From contig PJRA01000272.1 in the NCBI GenBank assembly GCA_016987375.1, positions 1,442,416 through 1,506,415 of the forward strand: a stretch of DNA of 64,000 nt, written 5' to 3'. Each line of letters opens with the position of its first letter. The stretch's first letter is position 1. Below, piece by piece: positions 1 to 12,700 of this stretch. The position numbers were made by a program, and so were the translations under genes. Under the pieces are notes generated by a model. That model was not told where the DNA came from. It worked only from the letters and a program-made list of their open reading frames with translations, and did no database searches. Origin of the DNA: Brachionus koreanus. Its lineage: Eukaryota; Rotifera; Eurotatoria; Ploima; Brachionidae.

Positions 1-5
1 TAGCT

Positions 6-314
6 TTAATAGAAGATGAGCATTTTTATTTGAAAAAATTGTACAGATTGAGCCCAGATAATATTTTCAAGCTCATAGTCTCTTTTTATATTAGATTTAA
101 TTCCATCAAGGCTTTCTAGATCTTTATTCTTATCCACATTTTGATTTCTTTCCTTCCATACTTTTAAAGAGCCTGCAGCACGATCTTTATCGTTGAACAG
201 ACTTGATTGAAAGCATGGGTGACTCTGCAAATTGCCTTGAGCGCTGTTGGCCCGTGCCAAATTAGTAAGCGATGAGCGGCGCTTTGAGCCTGTGGTAGTT
301 GTGCTTCTGTTCAT
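6..314 (-). CDS. 5' end of an unrecognised gene running off the left edge
   Basis: An open frame of about 100 codons starts at the ATG at 312-314 and reads leftwards. Its composition is clearly richer in GC and more codon-like than the flanking DNA (Ser/Thr/Arg-rich start MNRSTTTTGSKRRSS). The last residues before the stop near the window edge look like intron read-through. Possible donors are GTATGG near 150 and GTACAA near 45, so the true exon end is not fixed. No domain can be recognised; a basic, probably disordered N-terminus is all that is visible. It may be the first exon of a larger gene to the left. Moderate confidence that it is coding, none as to function. Confidence 0.4.
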   Translation of the reverse strand: MNRSTTTTGSKRRSSLTNLARANSAQGNLQSHPCFQSSLFNDKDRAAGSLKVWKERNQNVDKNKDLESLDGIKSNIKRDYELENIIWAQSVQFFQIKMLIFY

Positions 315-2945
315 TTGAATTATGAAAAAAATCTATTAAACTAAATTTTTCTTACAAGATTAATTTGAATCATTTAATTTTTTGTAATTTTTTATTTATT
401 TTAGAGAAAAAATAATATTTAATTAAAAGTTAAAGGGGAGGGGGTACTTACCACTTATTTTTTTTTAAATAATTACAAAAATTTAATCTCAACACAAAAT
501 AAAATATAACTTTTGAATAAAAAAAAGAGCACAGAACGAAAGCTTTTCGCTTTTTTCTTCTTAATTTTTTACGTAAAAATTTATGTGAAGCTTAAATTTG
601 TGTTCCAAGTAACTATGGAAATTATACGGTTTTCTTTCAATTTTTTTAAATATTAGTTAATTTTATTTAATTTTAATTGAAATCTATAACAAGTGCAGTT
701 TCTTGGAACGAGAACTTAGAAACTTTTCATCAAAATAAAACAGGAATGTTGCCAAATATGATGTTGTAAATAGAATCGCCAATTAAAATTTTTTCTTAAT
801 GGAAACCTAATATGTGTGTGCTTGATTGCGCAATTATATATTCATATTTTTTTTCAAGTCAGGATAAAAATTAATCTTATGTCGGTCTAAAAACTCTTGA
901 ATTAAACGACCCGCTGACTAATTCGTAAGACTATAATTAATTTCTTGAAAGCACTGCGAAAAATTAATTTCAGCCTTCTGTGTGCCTCGAGCTTGTCAAT
1001 CGCTACGACAACCAAAACAATTTTAAACTGCTCTGAAAATCTAATCTATTTACCTTAAGTTATTTCAATTATTCCAGTCGAACCCTTTATCAGATATCTT
1101 TAGACAGCAACAAAGCTTTTATGCTACCAGCAAATTTAAATTATAAATAAATAATACATTTGTCAATTATTCTTTTTAAAAATAGAAAATAAAAATTTTG
1201 TTTATGCTCTCAAGTTTATTTTTTTAAGCATTTTATTTACAAAAATAGTTTAGCTTAAGCACAATCTATAGTAACTCATTTAAGTCAAATTCTATATTTC
1301 CCAGGCTTTGACGTTTTCAAACATTCCAAAGCATTTCGGTTACAATTTTTTAATTATCTTTTGTTTAAAATTTAATTTAATATATTTTTCAAAAATATTT
1401 TGAACCAATTTTCAAGCAATTTAAATAATATTTAATCACAACTAGACGAATGTTTTCGACTAGAATGTGACCAATAGATCAATTTATAGTTATTGGTTTA
1501 GACTTAAGCTACAACATAGAAAAAATCGTTAAATAAAAAAGGCATAAATATAATTAAATAGATAATTTGCATCCTTGACTCCTTGATTTAACGTTAACTG
1601 AATTATTGTTTCTTTGGCCGATTATATGCATTTCAAGATTAAATCTTTGTTTGAATTACTTAATAAAAGTATGACACATACTTCAATTTATTTTAAATTT
1701 TTTATCTGCTGATTGAAATAAAAATATATTATTTTCAATTTTTTTTGGTCTCATAATAAAAAAATTTAGTCACTATAATATTTTTCGTCTTTAATATCAA
1801 TATCTAATAAATTTAATACTTTTATGTTAAAATACCATGCCCTTAAAATCTATCATCATCTAAATTCCACATTTTGAAATAATATCGATCAATTCATGAG
1901 TTATATGCTATTGAGTTTACAATTTTAAACTCAATTTATCAAAACATTTTATATTTTTTTTTCTTATCATTTATTAACATCTACTAAAAGGATGATTTGA
2001 TTTGAAATCGAAAAAAAAACTGATCAAAATTTAACAAAATTTTTCATTTAAAACTCTAAAAAAGATTTGTAAGACCTCAACTATTTAATTCTATTTGAAA
2101 CTAAGCAATTCGAAAGTGAAGCTTAATATGAGAAGATCATTTAAAACTTTATAAATATAGTAGAATTAAAATTTAGCTAATCTACCATAAGTAGTATCCT
2201 ATATTTAACTTTTTTCTTACAAAAATCAACTAACTTTTTAATTGATCTTTAAAAAAAAAATTAAAATAACTTAATTAGAGGAGGAAAAAATAGACTTTCA
2301 ACTTTTTAGGTAATAGAAATAGTCATAAAAAAAGAGGTTTGACTAAAAAAAAATTAGACTTTTATAGGATTTTTTTAAAAATTAACCCTTAACGTAATTT
2401 GACATAAAATTTTTTTTTTCATGTTTTAAAAAGTGAAAATTATTTTTCATTGATTTTTTTTCCTTAATTTTATTAAAAAACGGCTCTTTTGTCCTTTGGT
2501 TTGCCAAATTTTTTCGTATAAATAAGTAAATTAACACAAAATTCCATAATTTACCTCAGAACGAGGTCTCAAACCATCAATATAACTTAATTTATTTATC
2601 ATTAAATTAATTACTGAATTATCAAGTGATTCAATTTTTGAAGCTTAATTTTTTTTTATTAGCACTTAAACTAAACATTCAAGCATCTTTTATGTATTGT
2701 TTTCAATTAATTAATTTAATATTTAATTCAAATTTACTGTTTTATTTTTTAAGCTAAAAAAACATAAAGAAAAATATTATCATAATCAAGTTGATCCGAT
2801 TTTTACGATCAATATTTATTTTAAAATAAATTAGGAAATATTAGGTTAACTCAAACTATTAATTAAAATTTCTCAAAATTTAAGCAAATTAATTTGAAAA
2901 TTTGGTAATTTTTTATTTGTACAAAAAAATTTTTATTATTTATTC
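315..2945. other. intergenic, no gene seen
   Basis: Very AT-rich DNA with homopolymer A and T runs and no open frame with coding character on either strand. It should hold the upstream region of the gene at the left edge and the 3' flank of the ankyrin gene. No repeat or RNA gene was recognised. Confidence 0.6.
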
Positions 2946-5900
2946 CTACAAAATTGAGCATACTTTGGCCTCTTTAGAAACATTTTTTTCCGAATTATCA
3001 TTTTCTATAGAATAATTTGGTTTAGGTATTCTTAAAAGTTGATTTGATGTGTTGACGTTTTTTTTCATAATGTTTTGAATCGTCAGTTCATTATTGCGTT
3101 GAACATTTATGTTGGAATTTGTTATTTCAGCTATTTCTCTATCTTCTATTGTGTTGTCAATAATGTCTATAATCTCATACGATTCAAGATCTTCAGCTCT
3201 TTCTCTTAAATCACTTAAATATAAATCAAAGTGTTTTTTTTTCAAATTTTCAATATTATTGCTTTTATTTTTAAAATTCTCGTAGTATTGCTCTAGAATA
3301 TATCTAAAAGCTGAGAAACTCTTATGTTTAATGGCGATATCAAGTAAAGAGATGGAATCTTGATTATCCTGAAAATTAAATCTTTGAATAGGAAAATCAA
3401 TAATTGACAAGTCATAAAATTTTAGTCCAGCATTCAGTATTTTCAATAGTTCTAAATTATTATCTTCAATTGCCAGTCTAAACTTATTAAATTGAAAGCA
3501 CATCATAAATGTTTCAATAGCCTTGTAGCTTTGCATTTGTTTTTTCTTGAAGTCTTTTACAGCAAACCAATTATCATTAAGCACTTCTTCTAATTGGTAT
3601 TCTTCGGCTAGCAAGAACTTTGAATCACGTGCCTAAATCGAAAATAAGTTATCATTTTCTGTTTAAGTAAAAATATTTACAAATTTGTTTATATCATATG
3701 ATTCTAAAATGGCTATAATTGATTGATTTTTAATTGCATACGCATAATGCAGTGCTGTTCTATTTGAATTATCAATCGATTTCAATAATTTTGAATCGTT
3801 TTGAAGCAAAAATCTAAATAATATACAAAAATAATCACTTAAGTTAACGAAAATTGAAATAACTAAAGAATGATTCAATAGCAAGTCGATTTTTATTAAA
3901 TAAAAAAGTAAAAAAATCAATTTTTTGCATTGAATATTTTATTGAAGAAATTGGGAAATTTTTAAAATTTTTTACATAAATTTATTGCAATACAAAAAAT
4001 AGAAAAAAAATTGAGTTAATTTATAAATGAAGATAAAGGACTTAAATTTAAGGAGAGAAAATCTGAGAAATTTTTTTATCTTGGTATTTCTGGATTGAAT
4101 CAATTTTAAGAGCCAAAGGATTTAATTGTATTTTAAAGATTAACTCTCATCTAGATAAAATAATTAAAATATTAACTCAATAATGTTCTTAATAAATTTT
4201 ATTAAAGATAAACGAAATTCGCAGAAAATGAAATAGTGAAAAAAAATTATTGTTTTATTATTTTATTGAATTAAAATCGACTTGATGCTGAATTATTCTT
4301 AGGTTAATTCAACTAACAAATTAATTCTAGTCAAAACTTTATCCTAGTAAATCAAAAAAAAACTTTTTTGATAAGAAAAATACTAAATTTTATAAATTTC
4401 AATATTTTTCTTATTTTAATTAGTTTTTAAAAATGAAAATTATTTTAGAAAAAAATTTTATCAAATTTTAATGTGTAAATTAATACCAAGGTTTTTTTTT
4501 AAAAATAGATCGATTTAATTTTCTTAATAGAAAATAATATAATAAGTTTAAATCATTTAATTTTTTTTAAACAATTTTTAATTAAAAAAAATTTAAAAAA
4601 TCTGAATAATATTTTTATAGTATTGTGAAATTCAAAAAAAAAAGTAATTAAATTAAAAAATTACTTCAAATAAAAATAAAAATAATAAAATATATCCAAA
4701 AATAAAGTGTAACATAAAAGTTTGACTATGACATTATTTAATTAACTTGAGAAAAAAATTCAAAAAATTATTTTCAAAATGTCTTTCGAATAATATTCAG
4801 ATTTCACACATCTTTCTTTAATTAAAAAAATTAAATTTTTTAAGGTAGGCGCAAAAATAAATAATATAAATTAATATCAGCTGATAGGCCATATTAACTA
4901 ATGCTAGATCATATTATTTGATTTCAGAAAATATCAAATGATATGATGAGAAAAGTTAAATTTGTTAAAAATTAAATAATTAAAACTTGTTTGAAATTGT
5001 ATTTAGGTTTAAATTCTTAAAGAAACTTACTTTACAATATCAGGTTGACCGTAGAGGCATGCCAAATGAAGGCATGATCTACCAGAGTAGTCTCTTATTT
5101 TGAGAAATGAGTAATTTTTCTCTAATTTGAACAATTCTTTGATATATTTTAAATCGCCGTTGTAAATTGCCATCAAAAAGCTTTTGGCATTCTCAACAAA
5201 ATTAGAATTAAAAATTTTTTTAAAATAAATTTTAATCTCTTTATGATTATAAGTCTCAATGTAGTCTTCAAAAGAAATAGTTTCAAAATCATTACAGCTG
5301 GACAAATAAATTGGAGTATTTAGAAGAACCAGACCATAGCTTTGATAAAACATTTCTTGGAAGACCTTAAAATTTCGATTCTCCAATAGCTTTAAAGTAA
5401 AATTGCTGATTTCTTTTAGAAATATTATGGAATTTTTGAAATCTGATGGATTTTTGGACATAATCTCTTCTATTAGAGAAGATTCTTCTTGGTCTCTATG
5501 AGTTAGAAGCATTGGATGACGATTTAAAATCTCTGAAAAGCTCTTTACCAAATCATTTTTATCATTTGCTTTTTCATTCGAAAACAAATCCACCAAATAA
5601 AATAATATGCTTTGACCTTTATGATTTTTTACATTTAAGTTTGCCATCGACATTATTTCTTCTCTAATTCCAACTAATTCAGGCTCAAACGCACTAAAAT
5701 AAAGTGGATTCCCTGTTTTAGAGTTTGGCAAATTTACATCTGAACCATTTGATAATAAGTATTTGATAAATTCCATTTGCTTTGTTTCTATGGAAATTTC
5801 AAGCAGAAACTTTGGTATATTTCTACAAAAAGGTTTAAACCAGGAAAAACAATATGAGAAATCAGCCATGTTTGGATCGAATTTTTCTTGGATTCTCAAA

Positions 5901-6800
5901 TTTTTAATTAAATCAAAATCAAGAGCATAAATAGCATGAACAAAGTCAATAATTTCACTATATTTATCTATTAAATTTAATATTTTTCCTTTATTACTTA
6001 CACATCTATCTCTAACATAGCTGCTTAGCTTTTGCCCCTTTTTAAAAGTATTAAGTTTTACAAAACCTTTCAATAATAAAATTTTTAAAATCATAAATCA
6101 ATAAATATATCTATTTTTACCATTAATTAGTCTATAAAATATGTTTATATCCGATTTATCAGCTGCTGCCCATACTCCTGGAAAATGTGCTTCGTACATG
6201 CAACGCAACTGAGTCAAGTCTTCCATATAGTCAATTGCTAATTTACCATTGTTGTTTTTAATTCGAAAGTCCAAACCAATTTTCAACAACGCCTTTTTTA
6301 AACATTTTAGTTTATATTCTTCAATTTTTATTTTACTTCTATAAATTCAAAGCCAATTTCAGCATATCCTCTCATTAAAGCAATATGCAAAGCAGTATTT
6401 CCCTTACTATCTTGTATATTTACGTCTATACCTGCATTTGATAGAGCATAAACCATTCGCCAAGAAATTCTTTTATTATTTATTTAAAATATTAAAATTT
6501 TTATAAAACTTAATTAAAAACTAACTCGTCTGAGGCTTGTGAATTCAAGGTCAAGTAGTGAAGAAAAGAACCATTTATTTGATCATGACATGTGTTTAAA
6601 ATATTGGACATATTTTGTTCTGAGTTTAATAGATCATTAAACTCTTTGAGAGTTTTTAAACTTCGTTCTTTTGTTTTTAATAGATTTAAAATTTCATTTT
6701 GAATTTTGGATACATTTTTGCTATTGTATTCTAAATGAGACCTCTGATTCGACTGATCAAGTACCATTTTTCTTTTTTTCATGTCATATTTGGGCTTCAT
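2946..6800 (-). CDS. ankyrin-repeat protein with C-terminal CaaX-like box (6 exons, ~811 aa)
   Basis: Model: exons 6800-6526, 6469-6337, 6292-6121, 6066-5031, 3813-3681 and 3632-2946. All junctions are GT..AG and the phases add up to 812 codons including the stop. Ankyrin-type helices are visible in order: NTALHIALMRGYAEIGFEF, GRSCLHLACLYGQPDIVKFL (spliced across 5031/3813) and NRTALHYAYAIKNQSIIAIL, with weaker repeats between them. The first ~85 residues are charged and helical, and the last ~200 are charged with no recognised domain. The protein ends KVCSIL, a CaaX-type motif; X = Leu would favour geranylgeranylation, suggesting membrane attachment. There is no signal peptide. One intron is about 1.2 kb, the others about 54 nt or less except a 48-nt and a 56-nt one. 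The family is not identified beyond ankyrin repeats, so partners and pathway are unknown. Confidence 0.8.
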
Positions 6801-9765
6801 GTTGAAAAATAAATTTTCAATAAAATTTTATTTTATTTGCTAAAAAGTAATACTTTTATATCATGTACCAAAATTGGTAAAGTAAATTCAAGCAGGAACT
6901 AAATGGTAAATTGAATAAAAAAACTTTAATTAAGAAAAAAATTCAGTTTTTGTTTTTTAATCTGTGATCATAATTTAATTGGCTTATTTTGTCAAGAAAT
7001 TCGGTGTGCTTCTTTTTAAATTTTAGTCTTACCAAAAACTTTTTCCGGCTTTGTTTTATGAAAAAATTTTTTTCCTTAAAAATCAATAAGTTTATAATTA
7101 TAATGAAAACTTTTATATTTTAATGGTACATATGATGTAGGATTTTAAGCAAAGTTAAAAATCAATTTTTAAGCTAATTTAATTTGAATTCTGAGCAAAT
7201 TTAGAAAATATGACGTTAATTTTAAAAAGCTTTGTTAAATAAACGATTAAGAAAATATTAGTTATTTGAAATTTAATTTTGAATTCTATTTGTTTAAAAA
7301 AATGTTAAAAACTATTAAAAAAATTTAAAATTAATACAAATTCTTTTTAACAAATAATGCTGTATATACACATTTGAATGCGAATATTTTCTGCTAAATA
7401 ATAATATTAATCAAAATAAAAAGTTATCAATAATTTTATTAACTGTATTTTTTTATCTTAAAAAATGATGTAAGTATTATTGAAATTAATTAAGATATTT
7501 GTAAACTTAGCAAATGTACGTGTTCATTTTGGTTAAAAATTATTTTTTTGCTTACATTATTGGCTGTTCATTTAGACTTAAGCTCATGAATTTTAGTCGT
7601 ATTGGTATGAACATTCCTATTTTTAATAAAAAGAAAAAAGGCTCATAAACAAAAACTAAATCTGCACTTTAAAAACAGACATAAGATGTTTCGGAAAACT
7701 TGGAAGTTGGTATTGAGCCAAATGAAGATGCCAGTTCGAGTAAGAGACAAGTCATTCGAAAAGAAACCCAAGACTTACCTTTCATAAATAATTAAAATTT
7801 AGAGAAAATGTGTGTTAAATGCAATTCTATATTAATAAAAAAAAATACAGTACGTTTCTAAATAAATTCTCTAGCGCACTGCTCTTGGTCTGCTTAAGTA
7901 GCTCTAGAGCATGATCTGGCCCAAAGTTCATAAGTAAAGATCTTGAAAAAGTTCATCAGCATGTTGTAAAGCTTAGTTCATAGATAAAAATAGATAAAAA
8001 GAAAAATATTAAGAGCATGCTTTAGAACATTGTTATTGCTTTAAAAAATTTGCTCTAGAACTGCTTAAGCAGTTTTGCGCAGCTCAAGATCATGTACTTA
8101 AGCAAGCTGTCTCCTTTGTCTACTTAGGAGTTGCAGAAAAAAATGCATTTTCTGTGAGTCTTTCTATTTTTAAAACCAAAATTATTTTTTAATTATATTA
8201 GAGATAAATATAGAAAATATATAAAATCGTCATTTATTTATATTTTAAATTTTGACAAATGTATAAACCGTTTATAAAAAATATTAGTTGTCTTCTTAAG
8301 TAATTAGTTATTACATAAAAAAAATAAATCATAAAAAATTTAGAAAATATTGTCAGTTATTTGATTAATAATGCTTTTCACTGCTCTTTCGGTCGTCCTT
8401 TTTCGGACAAGTGCATGTGCTTTATTTTCAATCATTTTAATTTAGACTTTAAACTCTTAATTTGGAATGATTCAAGAAATTTAGAAAAGGTTTTCGATTG
8501 GGATTCCTTTATTGATTAAAGATAATCAAAACATAATAGTTTTGTGAGTATTTTAAAAGCAGGAATAATTGACAATTGATTTTCAATTTGCTAAAGTTCT
8601 TTAAAAGGTTGGGATTTGATAAGGTTGAATAAAATTTGAAGCTTGGGTTAACATTTTGTCACTTGTACTCAATTGTAATTGATGAATGTCTCTACTAAAA
8701 TTTGGAAAATGTTCATGATTAAATTTTTGATTTAAATTGATTCGAAATTTAAATCAAAAAAGCTGAGTAAGGAAATCAAACCAGGCGTACTTTGTATTAA
8801 AAAACACCATTTATGAAGTTGACATAAATCTCTAATTTTAATTATTTTATTTTTTCTTCAGAATTGAATGCTCTCCAAAATGATAAGTATAAAACTTAAT
8901 CTATCAATTAATAATAATACATAATTTGTATGAATTCAATTCTTAAAAATTTTATTAAGCAAAAATTTTTAAATTTTGGCTCTGTTATGGCATTATTTAG
9001 AAAAAAAGCCCATAATCAACATAAGTAATTCGCGAAAAATGTCTAATAGAAGGTGAAAATGTACATAAAATAAAAAAAGTACAAATTGGATGTGATGTTG
9101 TCTGTTGTGATGAATTTCCATGGAAAATTCCATCAAAGTGAATACACTTTGAGCTGTTGCCAAATAGTTGTTGTATAAATGCAGTCCTTTATCCCGAACA
9201 ATTAGAAGGAATCTATGCTCCTTCAAGAAAAATATCCTTTTTTGGTCAACCGAAACTAAATTTTTTTCTTCAAGATAACGCTAGTTCTCATACAGTCTCT
9301 TACAATACCAAACAAAAGGATCGAAATTCTTAAATAAAATTCTTTAATAATTCTTAATTAAAGACCAGATTTTTCTCTTACTAACTCATTTTCTTAGAGG
9401 GCGATTTTTTACTGACCAGATTAGATTTTTTATTACTAAAACTTAAACTAAGATTACTTGAAAAAAAAAGAACTACTAATCTTGCATAACTTGTATTATT
9501 CATCATAACTCATAACAACTTGTATAAATAATATTAATTAAATAAAATTGGTGAAAAATAAGTAATTTTAGTTAATGAATTAGCATATGCTTTAAAAAAT
9601 TATTAATAAAATAAGATCTTCAAATCTCTGTTATTTAAAAAAAAAAGATAAAAATTTTTCTTAGAATTTTTTGAACGCAAGTAAAACTATTGCATAATCT
9701 CAAAAATTTATTTATACAAACAAAAAAATAATTAAAATTAATATATATAAATATCGATTACATTT
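6801..9765. other. intergenic, with weak coding-like relics
   Basis: Mostly AT-rich spacer between the ankyrin and GEF genes. Two patches have a less biased composition. At 7683-7793 (+) one frame reads as a short acidic tail ending in a stop (…RKETQDLPFINN). At 8993-9226 (-) an open stretch of 77 codons contains, in an overlapping frame, the peptide HFDGIFHG. Neither has splice context or a recognisable domain. They may be decayed transposon or gene fragments. Confidence 0.35.
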
Positions 9766-12700
9766 CTAATTTTTTATTAATTCTACATAATTAGCTGGAA
9801 CATAGCCTTGAATTACTTCATCAATTTTTTGTACCAACCACCATTCATTATTCATATTGGAGTCGTGTTTTTCAAGCACTTGAAACTTTTCACCTTCTAT
9901 CATTGACAAAGTTGATTCTAATATTGAATCAAATGAATAAAGAGCCACACAATACTAAATAAAAAAATCGGTTTAATTTTTTAAAAAAAGAAATAAAATT
10001 TAATAAAAAAATTCAGTTGTTTGTTCACCTCGGAATGATCGCTTTTAAAACTATCATCATCATTTGAATTTTCGAATGTATCTGATAGATTATTACTGGG
10101 ATTTTTGTAGATGGAAAAATTTTCATTTAGCTCTATAGGGTTGTAGCTATATTCTTGTTCTTGATTCAAATCAATCAAGTTATCAGATGATTTAATTTTG
10201 AATGGCTTGAGAATTTTAGCAGGCACTATGCCTTTGCTTACTAAAATTGGATTTTAAAATTTTTTCAAAAAAAAACAAAGTTTTGAAACCCACTTCCGTT
10301 GTCTACAAACCAATGGTCGGAATTTCCACACGGATCCGAATGCTTCATTACATACACCAAATCAAGAACATCCAAATTTAGATTATCATTCAAACCAAAT
10401 CCACAATATTTTTCATTCACAATATACAAATCATTTGGATAGACGCGCTTCAATTTGTCCCTTATTTCTTCAGTCTGTGTTACTTCATAAGAACTATTGA
10501 ATTCGGCAGACGATTTTGTTTGACGGTCTGTATTTTCTTTAGCAGTTTCTTGCTTATCTTGACCCTTTAAACAGCAAGGTATGAAAAAAAAAAATTTTAA
10601 ATTTTTTATTTTTTAATTACTGTTAAATTTTTTAAACGTTGTAAATTGAAAAGACTTTTAATTCGTTTAGTTGGTTCACTCTTGGTCGAGAAAAACTTAT
10701 GCATTATGTCCAAGCCAGTTGAATTTGGAAAATTTTGAGATTTTGTAAATTCAGAATAGTCGAAATTTCTATCTGAATTGGTAATGTTTTGATTATTCAA
10801 GTTATTGTTCACGAATATTTGCAATCTATTGTTTAGCTGTGTGCACAGTGAAGTGTAAAATGAATTCGTATCATTTAAAATAATATTTCCATCAAAATGC
10901 TTTGTAGAAATAAAATTATGAAAAAGTAAAATTTATATAGTACGTGATTTGACTTTATTAGAGTTTATGGACCTCCTAAAAATCTCATCAAGTAGGACTT
11001 TACCAAAATATCACGAAAATAGCCGATCTAGAGGATAATTCACGAAAGAAAAACATGTTTTTATATAAATATGCTTACTTTACTAATTAGCTTTTCTATC
11101 TTCAAATGTATGTTTTGATAAATATTTTTTTGCGTCAGAACAAATATTTGATAACATTTGTCAAAAACAATTGTGCATCTTCGGATCAAGCCAGGAAGCT
11201 CCTCGATAAGTTGGTTGTTTAAAGCTTCAAAGTTTTTTTGCGATTCGTTTAAGTTGTCTTGATTCTAGAAAAAAAGAAAGTAAAGAAATAAAAAACTATT
11301 GGAAATATTAATTTACTGATCTAAAAGAAAATTTATCTTTTGACTTTTCAATATTTATTTTTGCAAACTCATAGTCCAAGAGTTTATCACGACGCTTTAC
11401 AATAAGCTTATTAGGAATTTCAAGGCACTCAAGCAAATTTTTCAGTGGCTTCAAAACTTTTTCATGAATTAAAATAGTCTAAAATTAAATTAAAAAAATT
11501 AAAAATAATATTTTAGAAAATAATATAATTTGTTCATTAAAACTAAGCTTAGAGACACTAGAAAATATTTTTTCTATTTAAAAATTACGTAATTGATAAG
11601 CGAAAATAGGGTAAACAAAAGTTAGTGTGAGTTTAAGAATTTTAATTTGAAAAATCTAAAATTTTCATTTACATTAATTAGCACCATTTTTCACGAAAAA
11701 ATATTTTAAGATTAATTTTTGATTATAAAGTGGTGAGATACTGAAATATTTTTTTACTTTAATCAGTTTATGAAATAAATTAATATTTTTTGTTTCATAA
11801 GCCTATAATAATTAAACTAAAATTAAAATTTTTTCAGTTTATTTCCAATTATTACTCAATCAAATTATAATTATATAAATTAATTTTAAAAAAATAAGAA
11901 TTTAACAAAGAAATAACACAGTTAATGAAGAGCTTTTAGCTGTGATTGTTCTCTGTTAAATTCTTAATTTTGCCAATTTTTCTCATAATTTACTTCTACT
12001 TATCTATAAATCTTTATCATCAGCTCATAGTAATTAGAGAATTTAACTGTTTGATTGACAAAAAATATCCAAGGGCTTTAATGATTTTTTTCCCTTAAAC
12101 TAAAAATTTAAAAAAAAATAAGTACTTAAAGATAAATCTATTTTATAATATAAGCTTTACATTCTGAAAACTTGATAAACTTGTAGAACATTTGTATCTG
12201 TTTTATTAATCATTTAGTACATAAAAATATCCACTATGATAATTTTAAATAACATAAAAAATATTCTAATAACTTCAAATAAATAGGAGCAAAAAGATTG
12301 TTTTAATTTTTTCAGTTTTAGAAATTGAAAAACAACATATGAGAAAGATTAAATATTCTATCAATCAATTTTAGTGTTGCTTTAATTTAGAGTATACAAA
12401 AAGAGGAAATTTTTTCATATTTTCACTAAAAAATTTAGATTGTTAAGAGATTGTAAAATACAAATTAAATTTCTGACCTTATTAAATTAATTGGAAATCA
12501 TTAAAAAAAAATAATCTATAAGAAATTAAATTACTTTTTTTGATATAAAATCGTTTAAAACTAAAGAATTTAAATTAACATAATGATCAATTTCTTCATT
12601 TTTTTCATCACTAAAATATTCATGTAAAGACTCTGAGCTTGTCATTTGTGTTCTTAGTAATTCTTTTAAAGTAGAAATTAGCTGTATAACATCTTTAATA

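Noticed and set aside
8993..9226. Possible MULE-type transposase fragment (DGIF in one frame)
   Set aside because: Only a four-residue resemblance and no neighbouring motifs; kept as an uncertain relic only.
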